Assembly: GCF_024158745.1 (NCBI RefSeq)
Contig: NZ_JAMZAW010000004.1
Location: 307,546 to 371,545 of the forward strand
Direction of reading: 5' to 3'
Length of the DNA stretch: 64,000 bases
From: Paenibacillus tyrphae
Lineage (GTDB): Bacteria; Bacillota; Bacilli; Paenibacillales; NBRC-103111
Shown: positions 51,015 to 60,368 of the stretch, in pieces
Position numbering within the stretch: position 1 is the first letter of the stretch
Layout of the letters: every line of letters begins with the position of its first letter
Program-made: the position numbers and the translations under genes
Notes under the pieces: model-generated
Database searches by the model: none
Seen by the model: only the letters and a program-made list of their open reading frames with translations
Told to the model about the DNA's origin: nothing

Positions 51015-51575
51015 CTATGCATCATTTTCCATACTCCATTGATGAACAATTTCATTATTCTTTTTCAAATAGGCCGATCGGAGGAGACTTCTCTTTTTTA
51101 AATCAAGCAGCATATCGTAGTATTTCTCCTCCAATCTCTCCCAACTATCAAAGTTTCCTTCGCCTTCTTCCAGCCCCGTACACCAAAGGTGTCCTTTAAA
51201 CGGGCCTTTTCTTGAATCATCCCAGTTTCCAATGAGAGGCTGCTTCCAGTTTCCTCCATGCGCGGAAGCAAGTATGCTTTTACCTTCAAACGGTTCCGAC
51301 TTTTGAAATGTTTCAAGCTCTTCCTCTTCATTCGTAACGTACAACAGTCCGCAACTGGTGCATTGATAAATTAATTTTGTCAAATGCACAGCCATTCGGC
51401 GTATGCCCATTGCCGCTCTTTCTTTATCTTTATCCGTCGGTCCCGATTTCTCGATAGCTCGATCTATCGCATCCAAAAAATCAAACCAATCTTGATCCGA
51501 TATCAAATGTCCCTTATAAGGCAAACCATCGGTTTGGTCGACAATGATACCGCCGCACTCACATCGGATTTTCAC
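51015..51575 (-). CDS. Unknown protein with zinc-ribbon-like cysteines
   Basis: I do not recognise this 186-residue family. It has CEC at residues 5-7 and YQCTSCGLLY in the middle, which together could form a zinc ribbon. There is no signal peptide or membrane segment and the C-terminal third is helical. The start is GTG with GGAGG upstream. It lies in a minus-strand run of unknown small genes downstream of the putative toxin-like gene. Confidence 0.7.
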   Translation of the reverse strand: MKIRCECGGIIVDQTDGLPYKGHLISDQDWFDFLDAIDRAIEKSGPTDKDKERAAMGIRRMAVHLTKLIYQCTSCGLLYVTNEEEELETFQKSEPFEGKSILASAHGGNWKQPLIGNWDDSRKGPFKGHLWCTGLEEGEGNFDSWERLEEKYYDMLLDLKKRSLLRSAYLKKNNEIVHQWSMENDA

Positions 51576-51621
51576 TGATATGCCTCCGTTACACTATTCT
51601 TGAATCTTCTTTGCTCTACTC

Positions 51622-52161
51622 CTAAAAATGACGATTCCGATCCGTGAAATCTTTCAAAATGCCCAGTAGTTCGCTCTTTCCGACCTCTAAGTGCCCTTCT
51701 CCCTTTAGTTCAATATTTATTTCTTTCCCCCGGTAATAAATCAGTCTATGGCCTTCATGCTCCAAATCCAAATAGGTAAGAATCGAGTGGAACTCCTTGC
51801 TCAGACCAATAAACCATCGGTGGATCGAATACGAATCCCTAAGCAGCAAACTCATGCTGGACGTAGCTGCTGTAAAAGATACGGATAGTTCTCCGCTCGC
51901 ATTGGGCAATTTGCTTTCTTTGATATAAATACAGCCGATTTTGGCCTTTCCGTCATTCCCGATATATTGCTCGATTTCCGATCTATCGTGATGCGGAGTC
52001 CCGTCATATCCGCCTTCCAAATATTTCATAATAAAAGAATCTATCTCAAATCGAATACATGCGCAATTGCCGGACAGCTCGCATTGCTCTTTTAAATAAT
52101 CTCTTAGCGGCTCAACATCCTTCTCGTCTATGACGATGGTATAGCTATAATCTAGTCCCAT
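51622..52161 (-). CDS. Unknown 179-residue protein downstream of the toxin-like gene
   Basis: The ATG at 52161 follows GGAGG. The product is a mixed alpha/beta cytosolic-looking protein with no recognised motif. It starts 35 bases after the stop of the large eCIS-cargo-like gene in the same direction, which is the usual place for an immunity or chaperone protein; that role is inference from position only. Confidence 0.7.
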   Translation of the reverse strand: MGLDYSYTIVIDEKDVEPLRDYLKEQCELSGNCACIRFEIDSFIMKYLEGGYDGTPHHDRSEIEQYIGNDGKAKIGCIYIKESKLPNASGELSVSFTAATSSMSLLLRDSYSIHRWFIGLSKEFHSILTYLDLEHEGHRLIYYRGKEINIELKGEGHLEVGKSELLGILKDFTDRNRHF

Positions 52162-52196
52162 TTCAATGCCTCCATGCGCCGGGTTATAACTCCAAC

Positions 52197-53711
52197 TTAT
52201 TGAAGGATACAACGCTCCTTCCGTTTATTAAGTGTTGGCGTTTTGTATCGAACCCCTTGACCAACCAACTCCTCGTAGAAGCTCCAACAATCTTCCGCCC
52301 AAGATTCCCATGTTCCTGTCTTCGGACTGCCGTTAATACCACGCAGTTCAAAAACGGGTGCATATTTTTCTAGCTCTTCCGTATTATCGAAGGACTCCTC
52401 TGCAAGCACATCCCCTTTTCCGGAAAAAACCCCCATCCCCTTAAGCTTAGGATTGTTTCGTTCCGTCAAAAGATCGTCCGTTGGCAGGTTTCGCAGCCAC
52501 TCCGAACGCTTTAATCCAATCCTGTACTCTTCTTCTCCCGGTTCCCCAAATTTTTGCGGCAGCATCGGGCCGTTAAAGATATCTTCCCATACTTTCTCTC
52601 GGTCTTCATCGCTCTTCGCTTTGGCAACATATTCCCCCAACGCTCCATCCAGAAACCACTTCACCCATGCAGGCTTCATCTGGCCGTTCATGTCCCGTAT
52701 AGCTTGAAGCTCAAGATCGGGAATCTGTTCGAACATTCGATGAAAAGGTGTCTTGGCCAGCACAGGGAACAGCCCCTTAGGAAATTGACGTTTCTGGTTT
52801 CTCGGAAGTCCCATCGGCACGAAACTGCTGCGCAGGTAGTAAGCGATCATGGCGGAAAGCCCCTCAAGCTGAGGACTCATCTTCTCTTCAACGTTAAATC
52901 CAAGCTCCATACGTCTTTCCTCGAACGTGTTTTTCATGAGTTCGAAGCTTGTTAATAGCTCTCCCACAGAATTTTCATAGGATGATATATTCAACTTCTT
53001 AACAGGGGCTTTATTGTTAGATGTCTCCAGATTCTCCGTATCTTCGTTGCTGGATGTTTCCAGCTTCTTTTGTTTGTTTGCCAACTGATAGAACAAGGAT
53101 GTGATTTTTCCAAGCGGAATGCCCATCGTAACTTGGACCGAAGGTAAGAGGTTCTTCCGAGGCGTGATATGCGCCTTATTCTTCAGCTTATACGGCGATG
53201 TCGTTTCCGATTCGCCAGCCTTCTTCAACAAGTCGCTTAGCACGATAGGGTTCTCTTGGGGCTGTTGTTCCATGTGCCGAGCTAATTTGTCCATACTCCC
53301 GACGGATCTGAGAAAATGATCTTTGTCAGCGTGAGCATCGGACACAAATTCGAGGTTCGAGCTTTTTCCAGCAGGCATCAAGTATTCATCCGAAGATAGC
53401 GTGAAACCGTTCTCGTCATCGCGAACCAGCGGCGCATACTTCTTAAATGGCTTTCCTTTTGGAGTTGTCACTTCCCAATCAGGGGCCTCCAGTTCAACCC
53501 CGATGGCCCGTTGAATAACGCTGCCTTGCCCCGGAGAAGATTGTTTTCTCGAAAAGCCCGAAATCAGATACCGTTGAAGAGCCTGATTCCCTACGGTCTT
53601 CGACATGTTGAAAAACCAATCTGGCCCAGCCGCTCGAGGGCTCATCGTGGTACGTTTCGATGACGCAGCTATTGAAACAGGAACCCGCTGCAATATTTTG
53701 CTCTCTCTCAT
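52197..53711 (-). CDS. Putative eCIS-cargo/polymorphic toxin-like protein
   Basis: This 504-residue protein opens with an unstructured basic leader, then the motif VGNQALQRYL and GSVIQRAIG, the GN-x-A-x-x-R-x-L ... QR pattern of DUF4157-type and extracellular contractile injection system cargo proteins. The next part, IGVELEAPDWEV, NLEFVSDAH and VQVTMGIPLGKI, is weakly reminiscent of amidoligase-type active sites. There is no Sec signal. The start at 53711 has GGGGGGAG. The function is unknown; no injection-system structural gene is in the window. Confidence 0.7.
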   Translation of the reverse strand: MRESKILQRVPVSIAASSKRTTMSPRAAGPDWFFNMSKTVGNQALQRYLISGFSRKQSSPGQGSVIQRAIGVELEAPDWEVTTPKGKPFKKYAPLVRDDENGFTLSSDEYLMPAGKSSNLEFVSDAHADKDHFLRSVGSMDKLARHMEQQPQENPIVLSDLLKKAGESETTSPYKLKNKAHITPRKNLLPSVQVTMGIPLGKITSLFYQLANKQKKLETSSNEDTENLETSNNKAPVKKLNISSYENSVGELLTSFELMKNTFEERRMELGFNVEEKMSPQLEGLSAMIAYYLRSSFVPMGLPRNQKRQFPKGLFPVLAKTPFHRMFEQIPDLELQAIRDMNGQMKPAWVKWFLDGALGEYVAKAKSDEDREKVWEDIFNGPMLPQKFGEPGEEEYRIGLKRSEWLRNLPTDDLLTERNNPKLKGMGVFSGKGDVLAEESFDNTEELEKYAPVFELRGINGSPKTGTWESWAEDCWSFYEELVGQGVRYKTPTLNKRKERCILQ

Positions 53712-53840
53712 GAACGGACTCCCCCCTATGTATTCCTATTAAATACTATAATATACTTTCTCCTCTTAGCTGCGCACCTGATCCAACAGTAATATTTTAC
53801 GCACGAACTCCCCTAGCCCTGGCTTCCGGCGAATCCCTCC

Positions 53841-53878
53841 AAAATTAACGCTACGCCATCGTTATCGCTGGCGTGGCG
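53841..53878 (-). terminator. Probable terminator overlapping the end of a 51-codon ORF
   Basis: CGCCACGCCA and TGGCGTAGCG form a 10-bp stem with one G-T pair and a 10-base loop, followed by TTAATTTT on the minus strand. Confidence 0.5.
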
Positions 53879-54006
53879 AAAAGCCGCTGTTCATCCTCAT
53901 AGGATTGGGGTAGTTGATTTTGTACTCCAACGAAGAGCCTTTTGCCTTCATTCACTCTTCTGGTTATCCAAAGCTCTTCCATGTTTACCGCGTTTTGTTT
54001 CGACAT
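53851..54006 (-). CDS. Small protein of 51 residues
   Basis: An ATG at 54006 lies five bases after AAGGTGA, which is also the stop codon region of the preceding gene; the frame of 51 residues (MSKQNAVNMEELWITRR ...) runs into a terminator hairpin. It is highly charged, with no membrane segment. It is coupled to the 109-residue protein upstream. The family is not recognised. Confidence 0.55.
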   Translation of the reverse strand: MSKQNAVNMEELWITRRVNEGKRLFVGVQNQLPQSYEDEQRLFATPAITMA

Positions 54007-54011
54007 CGGCA

Positions 54012-54341
54012 TCACCTTTCTACCGGCATTGTTACTTCAGGCTCCAATACAAAATCTTTGGCGATCACTTCTAAGAAGGCGTCGTCATTATCTTTCCAAT
54101 TAGCAAAAATAAACTTCCTGTACGGTGCCGGATACTTATATTCACTTATCGCGTACAGCATCATACCTTCCGCTTTATGCCTATTTATTGTTAAAACATC
54201 CCTTAAATAAAGGGTCAAATTTTCGCCTTCCATGCCATGTAATGTTATGACAAGCTCCTGTCCATTATCCTGAATCTTGTCAATCGTGCTGTCGTGGACT
54301 CTGTAATCGCCTACATAAGAAATAAAATCGGATTCTTCCAT
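54012..54341 (-). CDS. Unknown 109-residue protein
   Basis: The ATG at 54341 follows GGAGG. The product is a compact acidic-basic protein (YVGDYRVHDSTIDKI, EGMMLYAISEYKYP, IFANWKDNDDAFLEVIAKDF) resembling a small uncharacterised family common in Bacilli. It may be an immunity-type protein of the neighbouring toxin-like gene, which lies downstream in the same direction. No catalytic motif is visible. Confidence 0.75.
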   Translation of the reverse strand: MEESDFISYVGDYRVHDSTIDKIQDNGQELVITLHGMEGENLTLYLRDVLTINRHKAEGMMLYAISEYKYPAPYRKFIFANWKDNDDAFLEVIAKDFVLEPEVTMPVER

Positions 54342-54408
54342 AATTCCTCCGTTAAATTTTTTGTGAATGACCCAGTTTATTCCGTGCTCAAATTGACTCT
54401 TAAGACAT

Positions 54409-54486
54409 TTATTGCGAGGTAATCGAACAGCTTAAACATTCCACCTCAACGACTTGAGCGTCCGAAAGTGTAATTTTTCTTGTCAT
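54409..54486 (-). pseudogene. 25-codon ORF, possible remnant of a HIT-family gene
   Basis: GGGAG precedes an ATG and a frame ending in VEVECLSCSITSQ then TAA. The Cys-x-x-Cys opening is similar to the N-terminus of some HIT-family proteins, but the frame stops there and no continuation was recognised. It may also be chance. Confidence 0.25.
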
Positions 54487-54627
54487 GGCCTGCTCCCTTC
54501 CAGTTAAAGAGCCCGTCTGCTCCAGATGGATTAAAGTATGGTATACTGGAAAGAATTATGATCCAAACTTCTCGAAGGAACGTGATGCGTTTTGTTTATA
54601 TAAGAAGAATATTACGACGAGCACTTT

Positions 54628-55188
54628 TTGGAGGCCCAATACTCGCAGAAGGAAGTAACCTCAGTCCGGTTCTATGATTGTACATTTACCAAATGCGATT
54701 TCAGCGAGACGGTCTTTAAGGATTGCAAATTTTCGGGATGTACCTTTGAGAACTGTAATTTAAGTTTAATTCAAGTGCTTGACTGCGACCTCTCCCAGGT
54801 ATCATTCACCCATTCCAAATTGATCGGCATCAATTGGTCCGAGATGGCTCCACCTCGAAAAGTCGGGTCCGGTCTGCTGCGGTTTGAAGAGTGTACCCTA
54901 AGTCATTCCACTTTCATCGGACTGACACTGCCTAAAAGCGTAATCACAAAATGCACGGCAAAGAACGTAGATTTCAGGGAAGCCGACCTTACGGAAGCGG
55001 ACATGAGCTCTACGGATTTCTCCGAAAGTTTGTTTGACCGGACGAACTTGACGGCCGCGGACTTCTCCTTTGCAACCAACTACATGATCGACCCGGGGCT
55101 CAATACAATCCGGAAAGCCAAATTTACGCTGCCCGAAGCGATATCTTTGCTCTATTGCATGGATATCCAATTGATTGACGGGGACTAA
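54628..55188 (+). CDS. Pentapeptide-repeat protein
   Basis: This 186-residue protein is built of A(D/N)LxF-type repeats (VRFYDCTFTKCDFSETVFKD, EADLTEADMSSTDFSESLF), expected to form a right-handed quadrilateral helix like Qnr/McbG gyrase protectors. The frame opens with TTG at 54628, without a clear ribosome binding site. Sequence just upstream in this frame (EEYYDEHF) looks like family N-terminus but is cut by a TAA at 54601, while an ATG with GAAGGAACG at 54584 is in another frame, so the 5' end may be frameshifted. Confidence 0.8.
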   Translation: MEAQYSQKEVTSVRFYDCTFTKCDFSETVFKDCKFSGCTFENCNLSLIQVLDCDLSQVSFTHSKLIGINWSEMAPPRKVGSGLLRFEECTLSHSTFIGLTLPKSVITKCTAKNVDFREADLTEADMSSTDFSESLFDRTNLTAADFSFATNYMIDPGLNTIRKAKFTLPEAISLLYCMDIQLIDGD

Positions 55189-55202
55189 CTTACATATAGC
55201 CT

Positions 55203-55751
55203 CTAAAATAATACTTCTAATTGTCTGTACTCTTTAAGCGGAGATCGGTTTACGAATAATTTCGGGTTTGTTTCTGTGGTATGAAAAGCGTTTAGAATAT
55301 GCAATTCGTAGTACCATTCTCCCGTATCCGAAGCGATATGTCGTCCATTATAAAGCATTCTTCCATATTCATTAGGCGACAACTCGAATGCTTTCTCGAC
55401 TAATAAATGATATTTTTTATCATATCTAGCAGGTTTTCCGCAATCACGAGAGTACTTAAAGGTAAATTCATACTTGGCTTCCTTCGGGACGATTTCAACA
55501 CAACCAATCTTAAAGTCGGCTTCACTCGCTTCGAGAAACCAACTTTGATTACTTAGATTTCGGAAACCGGATTTATTCTGGACAATCAGAAGATTATGGT
55601 ATGGAATTCCGCGCGATGACTCGTGATTTACTATGGATTCCGGAAGACGGAACGCTTTGCTGTATCGATTTCTTAATGAGGAATAAGGGGCGCCTCTCAC
55701 GTCTTTGCCCCATCTTATAGTTATCGCTTGTATAATCAAGTTTCCACCCAT
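55203..55751 (-). CDS. Unknown 182-residue protein
   Basis: I do not recognise this family. The product is basic, predicted mainly beta, and includes FKYSRDCGKPARYDKKYH and GRHIASDTGEWYYELHILNAF. An ATG at 55751 or TTG at 55757 is the start, 24 bases after the macrodomain gene stop. Cotranscription with that gene is likely. Confidence 0.65.
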   Translation of the reverse strand: MGGNLIIQAITIRWGKDVRGAPYSSLRNRYSKAFRLPESIVNHESSRGIPYHNLLIVQNKSGFRNLSNQSWFLEASEADFKIGCVEIVPKEAKYEFTFKYSRDCGKPARYDKKYHLLVEKAFELSPNEYGRMLYNGRHIASDTGEWYYELHILNAFHTTETNPKLFVNRSPLKEYRQLEVLF

Positions 55752-55774
55752 TTCCAAAAAACTCTAAACCCTTT

Positions 55775-56332
55775 TTATGCCATAAACTCACGCAAACGCT
55801 CCCGATAAATCCGGTAATTTTCCTCATCGAAGCAGACGAACAAAATCTGCTCTAGATTCGACTCGTGATGGCCACGGACGAAATCGGAGACTGCCTCTAA
55901 GGCAATTTTAGCCGCCAAAGCCTTCGGAAATCGATAAATGCCCGTACTGATATTAGGAAAAGCGATACTGTGGGCATGATTTTTGCAGGCCAGATTCAAT
56001 GTGTTTACATAGCAGTTCATCAACTTCTGTTCCTCGCCGTTCTTCCCGCCGTTCCAGACTGGACCTACGGTGTGTATCACAAAGGACGCCGGTAAATTTC
56101 CCGCTGTCGTCACTACGGCTTCGCCGACCTGGCAGCCGCCTTGCTGATCTCTGATTTTCCTGCATTCCTCCAAAATCTGCTTGCCGCCGGCTCTGTGGAT
56201 CGCCCCGTCAACCCCGCCCCCGCCGAGCAAACTTGTATTGGCGGCATTCACGATGATATCCGCGGCTATTTTGGTAATATCTCCTTGGAGTACCTTTACG
56301 GTAGTCGTTTGCAGCTTTATCTCTTCTTCCAT
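55775..56332 (-). CDS. Macrodomain ADP-ribose hydrolase (YmdB/MacroD-like)
   Basis: This 185-residue macrodomain binds ADP-ribose and probably hydrolyses O-acetyl-ADP-ribose or removes ADP-ribose from targets. It shows [34 protein letters not shown] and the distal [11 protein letters not shown] loop. The ATG at 56332 follows GGAGG; the TTG at 56350 is less likely. Confidence 0.93.
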   Translation of the reverse strand: MEEEIKLQTTTVKVLQGDITKIAADIIVNAANTSLLGGGGVDGAIHRAGGKQILEECRKIRDQQGGCQVGEAVVTTAGNLPASFVIHTVGPVWNGGKNGEEQKLMNCYVNTLNLACKNHAHSIAFPNISTGIYRFPKALAAKIALEAVSDFVRGHHESNLEQILFVCFDEENYRIYRERLREFMA

Positions 56333-56350
56333 AATTGAACCTCCAAGCAA

Positions 56351-56397
56351 TAAAAAACATCATGGAAGCACTCGCATTCGAGATCCTGATGTTTTTT
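56351..56397 (-). terminator. Terminator between membrane protein and macrodomain genes
   Basis: AAAACATCA and TGATGTTTTTT flank a structured loop on the minus strand, giving a stem with a T-run about 70 bases after the stop at 56470. The symmetry allows function on both strands. Confidence 0.6.
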
Positions 56398-56469
56398 GAA
56401 TGAACTTTCTATGCTAATGGCTATGTGCTAGTTTTCTAGTTTCTGTCATTATTATAATCTAAAACTGGC

Positions 56470-57054
56470 TTAACGTGTTAAAAGTTTCTTCCTTCTTGCT
56501 TCTCCGGCGTACATGTACCACCCGATCAGCAGAAATGGAATCGACATGGACACAACGATCCCCGCGTGCTTAAAGACGCCAAGCAAACTATTAGTCAAAT
56601 CTCCCACGATACTAAACGTTATCGCCTTCGGCAATTCGATCGTAGGACTGATTGCAACCCTGTAATCTCCTTCTTCGACGATCTCGAAGCTGTACAGCGA
56701 TTCGCCTCTCGTATCGTTAAATGTAAAATTCATGGAAGAATCCTTTGCTAGCACTATTTCCTTATTGTCCGACACGTTAACTATCTTTACCGCGACCAGA
56801 CTCGATACATTATTGAATTTCTCTTCTTTTTTAAGCTGTAGCACTCCCAAATTAAGCTGTTTCGAATCGAATTCGTAGAACAAATGATGTTGCCCTGCTT
56901 TTAAAAACACTTCCATGGTACCGGGAGCACTTATCATGACTCTATCGTTTACGGGATTATGGTTCAAGAAGTTAATCCCGGCAAACACCATCCCCAATAA
57001 GATGATGGCGCCGCCCAATATTAAAAACAGGTACTGAGAAAGCAATCGTTTCAT
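56470..57054 (-). CDS. Membrane-anchored protein of unknown function
   Basis: This 194-residue protein has one N-terminal (FLILGGAIILLGMVFAGINF) and one C-terminal (GIVVSMSIPFLLIGWYMYAG) transmembrane helix enclosing a beta-rich extracytoplasmic domain of about 120 residues. AAAGGAG lies six bases before the ATG. No family was recognised. Confidence 0.8.
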   Translation of the reverse strand: MKRLLSQYLFLILGGAIILLGMVFAGINFLNHNPVNDRVMISAPGTMEVFLKAGQHHLFYEFDSKQLNLGVLQLKKEEKFNNVSSLVAVKIVNVSDNKEIVLAKDSSMNFTFNDTRGESLYSFEIVEEGDYRVAISPTIELPKAITFSIVGDLTNSLLGVFKHAGIVVSMSIPFLLIGWYMYAGEARRKKLLTR

Positions 57055-57099
57055 CGGTAACTCCTTTAGGTTTTCTCCGGATTCCCGGCTTCTTCAGGT

Positions 57100-58062
57100 T
57101 TACCCAACGCCCGGCAATTCGTCCAGATGCCAATAAACCAGCTTGCCTTTCTCTTCGGCCACTCTGACCATCTCGTCCGCCCCCTGAGACGGTCCTCCAA
57201 CCCGGAGCACCGCATCGCAGCATTCCAGCAGCCGAATGGAAGACGGATGAAACATGCGATTGAACACGTCGTCTCCGATGGTCTCGGACCCTGCGGTTGC
57301 GATCAACGGGAGCGCATACCACTCGCCCAGAACGGGCAAATGTCCCGCTTCATATACCTGCAAAGCGATTTCGTTCATCAAGCGGACGTTTTGCTCCAGA
57401 AGCTCGGGATCGTCCCCGGTTCCCGAGCGATACGGTCCGGCGATAAGAATGTGCAGGGGCTTGACCTCCGGCTCAAGAAGTCCGTGAATTTGCGCATACT
57501 GCAGCAGCATGATCGTTTTGGCATCGCAAATTTCGCCGGTTCGGACCATTTCGAGCGCCTCGATGAACGGGAGTTCAAGAACCTCGATATGCTCCTGCTC
57601 TTCTTCCATCCCTCCGCCTTCTCCAGCCAGCATGCCCGGACTGTATTCGGCCGTATAAAAATGCAAAATCTCCGTCACGGAGCCGGGAGACATATAAGCC
57701 TCGCCGACTTTGACAATCTCACTTACGCGGTACCCTGTCTCCTCCTCCGTCTCGCGTACAATGCTCGCTTCCGGGGTTTCCCGGTCCAGCAGGCCCGCGC
57801 ACGTTTCGATAAGCATTCCCGTTTCGTTTCCGTTCACATAGGTCGGCATCCGAAACTGCTTGGTCAGCACCACTGTCTGCTTCGCCCGATTATACAGCAA
57901 GATTGTCGCTCCATTGCCGCGGTCGTATACTTCACGCGCTTGGGTCTCCCAAGTATCGTCCTGTTTTTGATACTCGAAGGTCAATTTCTTTAAGACGTAC
58001 CAGTTGTCCGATAACATCTCTTCTTTCAAAATACGTACCCTTGGATTTCCCTGTCTTATCAT
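57100..58062 (-). CDS. Nudix hydrolase (NudK-like) fused to a deoxyribosyltransferase-like domain
   Basis: Residues 1-195 form a NudK-type ADP-ribose/GDP-mannose pyrophosphatase domain, with the Nudix box [23 protein letters not shown] and [15 protein letters not shown] after it. Residues 205-320 add a DUF4406/nucleoside 2-deoxyribosyltransferase-like Rossmann domain ([46 protein letters not shown]). The fusion points to nucleotide salvage or housecleaning. The start overlaps the MerR-methyltransferase stop by four bases. Confidence 0.88.
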   Translation of the reverse strand: MIRQGNPRVRILKEEMLSDNWYVLKKLTFEYQKQDDTWETQAREVYDRGNGATILLYNRAKQTVVLTKQFRMPTYVNGNETGMLIETCAGLLDRETPEASIVRETEEETGYRVSEIVKVGEAYMSPGSVTEILHFYTAEYSPGMLAGEGGGMEEEQEHIEVLELPFIEALEMVRTGEICDAKTIMLLQYAQIHGLLEPEVKPLHILIAGPYRSGTGDDPELLEQNVRLMNEIALQVYEAGHLPVLGEWYALPLIATAGSETIGDDVFNRMFHPSSIRLLECCDAVLRVGGPSQGADEMVRVAEEKGKLVYWHLDELPGVG

Positions 58063-59261
58063 ATGGATCGCTTCCTCCCTAAGAAAAATCCGGAATCTTT
58101 CGAAATGCGGATTTTCCCTTCACGTTCGATCATGGAATTTAAAAAGCTTTCAAAATGATGCAGCGCAGCTCCCGTCAACCGCTGGCGGGCATTCATTGGA
58201 GTCGAGGTGATGTAATCCAGAAGCGGCCCGACTTCGCTCACAAGCAGGTGGTCGTCATAAGAATACAGCCGAACCTCGGAAAACCAAGGGGATAACATCT
58301 GCTCACCGTTGTCCAAATTAAACCGTTCGATGACGGGGTCCAGCACACAGATCTCGGGATCAAACGCCGCAGCGAGCTGCTCGACTTCCTGCAAATGCCG
58401 CTTGCTCATCGTCGCAGCGAACAATCTTCCTCCGGGCTTTAAGACGCGATGAATTTCGGAAAACGCTTTGGGCATGTCCGGCACATGGTAAAGCATGTTG
58501 TTGGCAATAACGATATCGAACTGTTCGTCATAGAAAGGAATGTCCTGCACATCGGCCATCACAAACTTGAATTGCGCTTTACGTTCCCCTAAGCTGCTTC
58601 GCGCTTCCTCAAGCATGCCGTGAGAAAAGTCCGAGAGCGTTACCTTCCAGGCTTCAGGAATCCGGTCCATGTTCCGCGCCCATAAAGCGCCGTCGCCGCA
58701 GCCGACCTCAAGCACTGTGCATCCGGACTGCTCGATCAAATGCCCGAACAGCCAGCGATGCCAGCCGATCGGATTGACGCTGCATTTGTCGTAGAGCTGG
58801 ATTCTCGTTTGCAGACGCGTCGCGGTATGGTACTGCTCAACCCAATCTTTTTCCGAATGGACCGCATGGATGAGCTCGATCAGACTGCTCCACTCCACGT
58901 CCTCAGGCTTGTTCTTCATCATTCCCAACGCTTGATTTATCGCTTTGACCACCACTTCCATGTGCGCGAGCTTCTGCCGGAGCGTCTCTTTTTGCGCCAT
59001 CAACGAGCTTCGGAGGTCATGTCCGGACAGCGATTCTTCGCGAATCACCTCCTTGATCTCTTGAAGGGTCAAACCGATATACTTCAACGTCTGAATCTTC
59101 TGCAGCCGAATCAGATCCTCTTTGCTGTACAGCCTCGCCGACGTCTGACTGTGCTGAGAAGGAGACAGCAGACCGATCTGGTCGTAGTACCGCAGCGTTC
59201 GCAGCGTGATCCCAGTCCTTTTGGCAATTTGCCCTGTCGTTGCATAGTCGCCGCTTTTCAC
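58059..59261 (-). CDS. MerR regulator fused to a SAM methyltransferase
   Basis: The first 120 residues are a MerR DNA-binding domain ([26 protein letters not shown]) with its coiled coil. Residues 150-400 form a class I methyltransferase with motif [10 protein letters not shown], acidic [10 protein letters not shown] and the motif IV-like NNMLYHVP. The start is GTG at 59261 behind GGAGGGG. The fusion could let ligand binding or substrate methylation drive transcription of the coupled Nudix gene. Confidence 0.9.
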   Translation of the reverse strand: MKSGDYATTGQIAKRTGITLRTLRYYDQIGLLSPSQHSQTSARLYSKEDLIRLQKIQTLKYIGLTLQEIKEVIREESLSGHDLRSSLMAQKETLRQKLAHMEVVVKAINQALGMMKNKPEDVEWSSLIELIHAVHSEKDWVEQYHTATRLQTRIQLYDKCSVNPIGWHRWLFGHLIEQSGCTVLEVGCGDGALWARNMDRIPEAWKVTLSDFSHGMLEEARSSLGERKAQFKFVMADVQDIPFYDEQFDIVIANNMLYHVPDMPKAFSEIHRVLKPGGRLFAATMSKRHLQEVEQLAAAFDPEICVLDPVIERFNLDNGEQMLSPWFSEVRLYSYDDHLLVSEVGPLLDYITSTPMNARQRLTGAALHHFESFLNSMIEREGKIRISKDSGFFLGRKRSI

Positions 59262-59325
59262 ATTAATCCCCTCCATCACCCCAATAAACCCTAAGGAGAT
59301 TATATCCGGTTACGTCACGTCACCT

Positions 59326-59913
59326 TCAAGCTTTATTTTCGGAGAGCACAGCCTGCACGTCTTCGACGAAGCTCCTTTTATTAGCCTCGATGTAGGCAAG
59401 TAAATGATCGAATATATTTTCTTCCTGACTGCCGTTAGTTAATTTCTCGGCGGCGTACTGGATTTCTTCGAAAAACTCATCATCCGCAATCGCATGGACT
59501 TGCCTGAAATAATTGATTTCATACGGCTCCAAGTCTTGCAGATCGCGATGCAGCTGTCCGGTGCTCAAATTGTAGTTTTCCAGAATCCGTTTGATGTCCT
59601 TCAAAGCATTCGCATCATGAACCGCTCCGATGCGTTCCAGCGCTTCGATTGTCTCGTTAAGATATTTTCCGGTCGAGTTTTCCAAAAACCCCAGAATGCC
59701 GTTCATAATCAGTTCCGTATCGAAATCGATGAGCAGCACGATGTCCTGAAGTAGAGCCGGAAGCTTAAAGAAGACCTCTTCATCCTTCAGTTGAATGTTT
59801 TCCTGGCTGTACCTATTTATACCGACGTGATCCATAATTTCATCAGCGGATGCATTTATTAGCTCCTTATGATCGGGCAGCAATCTTCGTAAGATCGTTT
59901 GGTGGATTTCCAT
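59326..59913 (-). CDS. DUF4375-like protein
   Basis: This 195-residue helical protein shows the DUF4375 core (IMNGILGFLENSTGKYLNETIEALERIGA) and an acidic C-terminal half. AAGGAG precedes the ATG. The function is unknown. Confidence 0.75.
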   Translation of the reverse strand: MEIHQTILRRLLPDHKELINASADEIMDHVGINRYSQENIQLKDEEVFFKLPALLQDIVLLIDFDTELIMNGILGFLENSTGKYLNETIEALERIGAVHDANALKDIKRILENYNLSTGQLHRDLQDLEPYEINYFRQVHAIADDEFFEEIQYAAEKLTNGSQEENIFDHLLAYIEANKRSFVEDVQAVLSENKA

Positions 59914-59955
59914 TTGTCTTCTCCTTGTTCCGCCGCGTGAACACAGCGCAGTCTT

Positions 59956-60222
59956 TTATTCTTTACACAGTCTTTTTCCTACCAAAGCTTCTGCCGCTTC
60001 GTCCGAAATGTCGGTCAAAAACCCAATATGGTTCAACTTTCTTGATGCGGATCCGTAATTTAACATTTCAATGGAGTTTACTTCAATTTTTTGTCCCTTG
60101 TCTTCTTTATTTACTAAAGTGTCTCCATTTCTTAAAATCGCGCCGCTTTCGGTAATTTCTCCTGCAATCACGTACCCTCGGCCTGTGATTTTGAATACAT
60201 CTTTAACTTCAAGCTCGAACAT
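59956..60222 (-). CDS. Small protein like EF-Tu domain II
   Basis: This 88-residue protein has the beta-barrel pattern of translation-factor domain II: FELEVKDVFKITGRGYVIAGEI, then GAILRNGDTLV. EF-Tu domain II normally sits between GTPase and domain III; here it stands alone. AAAGG lies eight bases before the ATG. The role is unknown. Confidence 0.75.
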   Translation of the reverse strand: MFELEVKDVFKITGRGYVIAGEITESGAILRNGDTLVNKEDKGQKIEVNSIEMLNYGSASRKLNHIGFLTDISDEAAEALVGKRLCKE

Positions 60223-60368
60223 CGCTCATCATCCTTTTATTGTGCTGTCAACCATCATATTTCCTCCTTTTATTTACATCGTCTGACAGACGCTTAAACT
60301 AAATACTCCAGAACCTCCAATTTGGCATACGATGCCTGAGCTACCAAGTAGACCCGGCTCGCCAACGC

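Noticed and set aside
54409..54486. Second conserved small protein gene in front of the 109-residue protein
   Set aside because: The frame is only 25 codons and stops abruptly; it is listed as a low-confidence remnant only.
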